This document shows positions 1 to 5,068 of a stretch of 5,068 bases of DNA, piece after piece. The stretch comes from Acidobacteriota bacterium (GTDB lineage: Bacteria; Acidobacteriota; Thermoanaerobaculia; UBA5066), in NCBI GenBank assembly GCA_016789625.1, contig JAEUQS010000231.1, forward strand, positions 1-5,068. Direction: 5' to 3'. Made by a program: the position numbers and the translations under genes. The notes under the pieces were generated by a model that ran no database searches, had not been told where the DNA came from, and saw only the letters and a program-made list of their open reading frames with translations. Within the stretch, counting starts at the first letter, position 1; every line of letters starts with the position of its first letter.

Positions 1-2
1 TC

Positions 3-926
3 GCGATGCTGTTCGTCTTCCGGTATCACCTCGTCGTCTCGCTCGTCGCGGGGCTTCTCGTGTACTCGCTGCTCCACCGCATCGCGCGCTTCTTTCGCGG
101 CGGAAGGACCCACGGGATCCGGAAGCTCCTCGCGGTGACGCTCCTCGTGCTCGTGCTCGCGGGCTTCGCCAAGGGGCGCCTCGGCGAGCTGCCCGCCGTG
201 TTCGCGAGGATGGCCGACATCGTCGACCAGCTGAACGACCGGCTCCTCGCCTGGGGCATCTATGTGTCGTCGCTGGATTCCATCGACGGCGACGTGCTGC
301 GCGAGCGGGTCTCGGCCTGGCTGCGCGAGCACGCAGCGGAGCTCGGCAAGGCCGGCGGCGAGGTGGGCCGGCTCGTGCTCCACGCGGTGATGGGGATCGC
401 GGTGGGCGTTCTCGTGTTCTTCCGGAGCCCGGTCGAGAAGGTGGGCCCGTTCGCGCTGGCCCTCGCCGAGCGGCTGCGCCGCCTCACCGCGGCGTTCGAG
501 GCCGTCGTGTTCGCGCAGGTCGAGATCTCGGCGCTCAACACCGCGCTGACCGCGGTGTACCTGGTGGGGATCCTCCCGGCCACGGGCAACCATATGCCGT
601 TCGCGGGAACGCTGGTCGCCGTGACGTTCGTCGCCGGGCTCATCCCCGTGGTCGGAAACCTCATCTCCAACACCGTCATCGTGCTCATCTCGCTCTCGGT
701 CTCGCCCTGGGTCGCGATCGGCTCGCTGACGTTCCTCGTGGTGATCCACAAGCTCGAGTACTTCGTGAACGCGAAGATCGTGGGCAAACGCATCGACGCG
801 CAGGCCTGGGAGATCCTCCTCGCGATTCTCACCATGGAGGTCGCGTTCGGCGTCGCGGGCGTCGTCCTCGCGCCGGTGATCTACGCGTACGTGAAGACGG
901 AGCTACGGGACCAGGGTCTCGTCTGA
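3..926 (+). CDS. AI-2E family (PerM/UPF0118-type) multi-pass membrane transporter, probably 5'-partial
   Basis: Predicted integral inner-membrane protein of the AI-2E/PerM family, whose members are linked to export of small molecules or to ion/proton antiport; the substrate cannot be told here. Residues are counted from the ATG at base 6. Hydrophobic segments lie near residues 8-23, 40-55, 119-138, 177-192, 197-230, 235-250 and 268-297. Residues 60-118 are a polar, probably extracytoplasmic segment, as is usual between the N-terminal hairpin and the core. The C-terminal half carries the family hallmarks: GLIPVVGNLISN (211-222), HKLEYFVNAKIVGKR (248-262) and a final GVAGVVLAPVIYAYVK helix. The frame is open to the left edge and the ATG has only five bases before it, so no ribosome site can be judged. 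Family members usually run to about 340 residues or more with an extra helix ahead of this point, so the true start is probably upstream. The TGA at 924-926 lies inside the opposite-strand transglutaminase gene. Confidence 0.85.
   Translation, partial: AMLFVFRYHLVVSLVAGLLVYSLLHRIARFFRGGRTHGIRKLLAVTLLVLVLAGFAKGRLGELPAVFARMADIVDQLNDRLLAWGIYVSSLDSIDGDVLRERVSAWLREHAAELGKAGGEVGRLVLHAVMGIAVGVLVFFRSPVEKVGPFALALAERLRRLTAAFEAVVFAQVEISALNTALTAVYLVGILPATGNHMPFAGTLVAVTFVAGLIPVVGNLISNTVIVLISLSVSPWVAIGSLTFLVVIHKLEYFVNAKIVGKRIDAQAWEILLAILTMEVAFGVAGVVLAPVIYAYVKTELRDQGLV
903..926. other. 24-bp tail-to-tail overlap of convergent genes
   Basis: The TAG stop of the minus-strand fusion gene (903-905) lies inside the last eight codons (including the stop) of the plus-strand AI-2E gene, and the AI-2E stop TGA (924-926) lies inside the fusion gene. 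No room remains for a conventional terminator between them; I see no GC stem followed by a T-run on either strand here. Confidence 0.85.
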
Positions 927-2720
927 GCTGACCTCGACGGTGTCGACCTCGACGGTGTCGACCTCGACGGTGTCGACCTCGACGCTCACCTCGAGTGTCT
1001 CGGGCCCGCCGCCGACGAAGATCGTGCCCGAGGTCGGCGTCGCGTCCACGTAGTTCCGCCCCACGGCGACCCGGACGTGATCGGTCCGCGTGAGGACGCC
1101 GTTCGTGGGGTCGAAGCCCTTCCAGCCCACCTCCGGCAGGTACACCTGGGCCCAGGCGTGCGAGGCCTCGGCCTGCGCGCGGTTCTCGTGCTTCGGGCCC
1201 GTGTACAGGTACCCGCACACGTAGCGCGCCGGCACGCCCAGGAGCCGGGCCATGCAGATGAAGAGGTTCGTGAAGTCCTGGCAGACGCCGCGGCGGTTCG
1301 CGTAGACCTCGAACGGTGTCGTGAGCACGGTCGTCGCGCCCTGCCGGTACTCGTAGTCGCGGTGGATCGACGCGTTCATGTCGAGGAGCGTCTGAAGGAG
1401 ATCCGAATCGTTCCGCTTCACGAAGCTCATCGCGTAGTCGACGAGCTCGATGAGCTCGCTCTCGGGCAGCTCCGGAGGCAGCAGGAACGGCTGGAGGATC
1501 TGGCGTTGCCAGGGCATCCACACGAGCGGAATCGTCGAGCGGGCACGGAGCGGACGGAACGCCAGCGGATCCGTATCGAGGGGTGTCACCACGGAGCGCG
1601 CCTCGATGGCCAGCTCGCTGTAGGGCGTCTCGAGCTGCAGCCGCCGCGCGCGGTTTCCGAACACGTCCTCGTATTCGCGCTGGCGGCCGTCGACGAGCGG
1701 ACGGCCGTCGAGCGTGACCGACAGCTCGTGCGAGACGAGCGTCTGGAGGTGGTCGTGGACGGGCACGAGCCGCAAGAGGTGCGCGCTCCGCTCCACGGGC
1801 TTCTCGTAGCGGTAGACCGTGCGGTGCGCCACGCGGAACGTGCGCACTTCCGCCACGGCCGCGTGCGGCGCGGGCGATGGAACGGGAGGCGGGCCGCTGG
1901 TGAAGACCGTGGCCGAGGGACCGGCCTCCGCGCGCACCGTGCCCTGCCGGAGGATGAGGAGGTGCCCGGGCGCGAGCTGCGTCCACGGTCTCACGTGCCG
2001 CTCGTCGACTCCCGACACGACCAGCGGGTTCGAGGAGACGAGGATTCCGCGCCGGCTCTTCACGCCGCGGCGCGTGAGGTCGACGCCGAGGTCGTCGTCG
2101 GCCAGCGTCACGCTCTGGTAGGGCGGCACGAGCTCCCACGTGAACACGCTGCCGTTGCCGTCCTTGTCGGCGTACACCGCGAGGTCGACGCCGTCCGAGA
2201 GCATCACCGTCATCGAGCCCTGTCCGTCCAGCTCCTCGAACCAGGAGCGCAGCTCGTTCGGATCGGCGTCGGCGAGGCTCTGCCAGCCCTTGCGGGAGAA
2301 CCGGTCGAGAAGCTCGCAGAAGAGGGCCTCGGTGTCGGTCGTGCCCACGGGGCTGAACGGCGACCCGGCACGAAGCTCGAGCCTCTCGTCGAGGCTCCCC
2401 GCGTGCGCGATGAGCCAGTCGCGCCCGCCCCAGCTCCGGGTGAAGGGCTGCGTGTTGGCCTCGTTCACGGCGCCCCACAGGGCCACGCGGATGTGGAGGA
2501 GGAAGAGGGACGACTCGAGCCGGTCCCAGGCCCGAACGATCTCGCTGCGCACGCTGCCCTGGGGCGGCGCGGGCTCCTTGAGCACGCTCGCGGCGAGGCC
2601 GCCACCGGGGTACGCGCCGAGGCCCCAGCCATCGGGAGGACGGTCTCCGCGCCGGAGGCAATGGAGGTCGAACGACGGGGCGAGCTCGCCCTCGAACGAC
2701 ATGCCGAGGAACTTCGGCAT
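903..2720 (-). CDS. Fusion protein: degenerate class II glutamine amidotransferase-like domain plus bacterial transglutaminase-like domain
   Basis: 605 residues. Residues 1 to about 270 match the YafJ/GATase_4 class II amidotransferase fold: MPKFLGMSFEG at the N-terminus, PDGWGLGAYPGG (29-40), HIR (76-78), NTQPF (89-93), HAGSL (106-110) and TDTE (128-131). The expected Cys2 nucleophile is Pro and the oxyanion-hole Asn of HNG is Ala107, so glutaminase activity is unlikely. A Pro/Ala-rich linker (about 275-290) leads to the bacterial transglutaminase N-terminal region (about 293-380) and a transglutaminase core. The core has an intact Cys-His-Asp triad: GVCQDF (Cys480), SHAW (His521) and FDPTNG (Asp537). 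Such cores cleave or transfer amide bonds. The tail carries three EVDTV repeats (581-595). No signal peptide is seen, so it is probably cytoplasmic. The ATG directly follows the TAG of the alpha-E gene, indicating translational coupling. The next ATG, codon 7, has no Shine-Dalgarno sequence and would remove the conserved N-terminal strand. The substrate is unknown. Confidence 0.9.
   Translation of the reverse strand: MPKFLGMSFEGELAPSFDLHCLRRGDRPPDGWGLGAYPGGGLAASVLKEPAPPQGSVRSEIVRAWDRLESSLFLLHIRVALWGAVNEANTQPFTRSWGGRDWLIAHAGSLDERLELRAGSPFSPVGTTDTEALFCELLDRFSRKGWQSLADADPNELRSWFEELDGQGSMTVMLSDGVDLAVYADKDGNGSVFTWELVPPYQSVTLADDDLGVDLTRRGVKSRRGILVSSNPLVVSGVDERHVRPWTQLAPGHLLILRQGTVRAEAGPSATVFTSGPPPVPSPAPHAAVAEVRTFRVAHRTVYRYEKPVERSAHLLRLVPVHDHLQTLVSHELSVTLDGRPLVDGRQREYEDVFGNRARRLQLETPYSELAIEARSVVTPLDTDPLAFRPLRARSTIPLVWMPWQRQILQPFLLPPELPESELIELVDYAMSFVKRNDSDLLQTLLDMNASIHRDYEYRQGATTVLTTPFEVYANRRGVCQDFTNLFICMARLLGVPARYVCGYLYTGPKHENRAQAEASHAWAQVYLPEVGWKGFDPTNGVLTRTDHVRVAVGRNYVDATPTSGTIFVGGGPETLEVSVEVDTVEVDTVEVDTVEVSSDETLVP
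931..984. repeat. 15-bp tandem repeat, three full copies plus nine bases
   Basis: The unit acctcgacggtgtcg (+ strand) occurs identically at 931-945, 946-960 and 961-975, followed by acctcgacg at 976-984. Being a multiple of three, it keeps frame and encodes the repeated pentapeptide EVDTV near the C-terminus of the transglutaminase fusion protein. Each copy also contains an inverted repeat, tcgac-ggt-gtcga (934-946, 949-961, 964-976), able to form a 5-bp stem with a 3-base loop. The perfect identity between copies points to recent slippage expansion. Confidence 0.9.
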
Positions 2721-3700
2721 CTACTGGCTGGACTCCTGCGAGGCGGCGGGCTGAGCGCCCAGCATCTCTCTCGCCAGCGCGTTGCAGATGGCGGCGGTTT
2801 CGTCCACGACGCGCGTCAGGACGCCGTGGAAGTCCTGAGGTAAGAGAGAGCGCGCGCCCCCGGCCAACCAGGCGTCGAGCGCGCGAAGCCGTTCGTACGT
2901 CTCCTGACCCGGCAGTTCCTGCTCCCCGGGGGGACGGATCTCGACGAAGCGCGACAGGGCGCCGCGCACGCCGTAGACCACGGACTTGGGAAACCGCCCT
3001 TCGAAGATGAGGAAGGCCGCGACGGCGTCGCCGGTGACCTTGCCCTGGTGGACCTTGATGAACGGCTCGAAGCCCGAGCAGGCTCTGAGGAGCGACAGCC
3101 ACAGCGCCGTCTCCACCACCTGGTCTGATTTCTCTATGAGCGAGAGCGCGTGATGGTGGACGTCGACCACGCGGGCCGTCTGCGAGACGCGCTCGAGGAG
3201 CACGCCGAGCCACATGAAGTTCACGGGCTCGTCGTGCAGCATCGTGGAGCGGCGATAGCCCGCGGCGAGCTGACAGGCCTGGCGCACCTTGCGGTAGAAG
3301 CCGTAGCGCTCGTGCTGGTACTCGGCCCGCGCGAGCGGGCTCGCGAACCAGAGGTGCAGCTCGTTCACGGTCTCCCACAGCTCGCTCGAGATGACCTCGC
3401 GAATGGAGCGCGCGTTCTCACGGGCCGCCGACACGCAGTTGGCGATGGACGAGAAGTTCCGCTCGTCCCAGGTCATGTGGTGCTGCACGGCCTCGCCGTC
3501 GTCGGCTCCCTTTTCGCCGTAACGCGAGGTGAAATCCGCCTCCTCGCCGGTCGCGATCAGCACGGGCAGCCAGCACTGGCGCGGCGTGAGACCGGCGTCG
3601 AGCGACATGTAGTGGCGCGTCACGAAGAGGAGCCGGGCCGTGGCCTCGGCCCTTTCGAGATAGCGGCCCATCCAAAAGCAGTGGTCGGCCACGCGCGAGA

Positions 3701-3704
<4 letters not shown>
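2721..3704 (-). CDS. Alpha-E domain protein
   Basis: 327-residue, mostly helical protein of the alpha-E family, named for its conserved Glu-Arg motif. No biochemical activity is established for the family; it occurs beside circularly permuted ATP-grasp and transglutaminase genes and is thought to act with them. The N-terminus, read with GTG as Met, is ISRVADHCFWMGRYLERAEATAR, with E17-R18 as the signature. A second copy of the pattern, GVLLERVSQTARVVD, lies at 167-181 (E171-R172), suggesting an internally duplicated helical bundle. Length is close to the family norm. The reading frame is open 66 codons further upstream to an ATG at 3902, but that stretch lies inside the ATP-grasp gene and has no alpha-E character. 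The GTG at 3704-3702 has AGGAGG just ahead and begins exactly at the conserved ISRVA, so it is the chosen start. It overlaps the ATP-grasp stop by four bases (GTGA). There is no signal peptide or membrane segment. Confidence 0.9.
2733..2738 (-). promoter_or_regulatory. Likely ribosome binding site CAGGAG of the fusion gene
   Basis: CAGGAG on the minus strand lies 12 bases before the ATG at 2720, within the final codons of the alpha-E gene. The spacing is longer than the usual 5-9 bases. Since TAG and ATG abut with no gap, re-initiation by ribosomes finishing alpha-E probably contributes to translation. Confidence 0.5.

Positions 3705-5068
<1,364 letters not shown>

Noticed and set aside
260..835. 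191-codon open frame on the - strand opposite the AI-2E gene
   Set aside because: Ser/Thr/Arg-rich shadow without any motif; the + strand frame has proper membrane segments and family hallmarks.
931..984. Possible CRISPR array or attachment site
   Set aside because: The 15-bp units are directly adjacent with no spacers, keep the reading frame and encode a peptide repeat; no cas, integrase or tRNA gene is nearby.
1077..2843. Long open frame of 588 codons on the + strand opposite the fusion gene
   Set aside because: Its translation is rich in Arg, Ala, Val and His with no recognisable domain; it is the antisense shadow expected in high-GC coding DNA. The minus-strand frame carries clear family motifs.
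829..3378. 849-codon open frame on the - strand spanning the alpha-E and fusion genes
   Set aside because: Very Arg/Pro/Ala-rich, low-complexity translation that crosses two well-supported genes in another frame; a GC-driven shadow.

Overview
The window is GC-rich (roughly two thirds G+C by eye) and almost wholly coding. There is no intergenic gap long enough for a promoter, RNA gene or mobile element. The strong G/C third-position bias, GTG start use and tight gene packing suggest a free-living, high-GC bacterium, for example a proteobacterium, a myxococcus-like lineage or an uncultured soil phylum. No marker gene is present, so the taxon is a guess.

Layout: the left end (to 926, + strand) holds an AI-2E/PerM-type multi-pass membrane protein whose start probably lies just outside the window. 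The rest (903-5068, - strand) is one compact operon read right to left. It encodes (1) a circularly permuted ATP-grasp protein, cut by the right edge; (2) an alpha-E domain protein starting at a GTG inside the previous stop (4-nt overlap); and (3) a 605-residue fusion of a class II glutamine amidotransferase-like (Ntn-hydrolase fold) domain to a bacterial transglutaminase-like domain, whose ATG directly abuts the preceding TAG. The membrane protein gene and the fusion gene converge and overlap tail to tail by 24 bp. A 15-bp tandem repeat encoding VDTVE-type pentapeptides lies next to that overlap.

How the genes fit together: the trio ATP-grasp, alpha-E and transglutaminase is a recurrent bacterial gene set. 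Comparative genomics has predicted it to make or modify a peptide, with the ATP-grasp protein as ATP-dependent amide ligase, the transglutaminase-like protein as amide hydrolase or transferase, and alpha-E as a helical partner. Its substrate is, to my knowledge, not established. The most unusual point is the amidotransferase-like domain. It keeps the family framework (PDGWG, HIR, TDTE) but has proline where the catalytic Cys2 should be, and HAG where the oxyanion-hole motif HNG is expected. It is therefore unlikely to be a normal glutaminase. A second curiosity is an ungapped 28-residue similarity between this domain and the N-terminal part of the ATP-grasp protein of the same operon.
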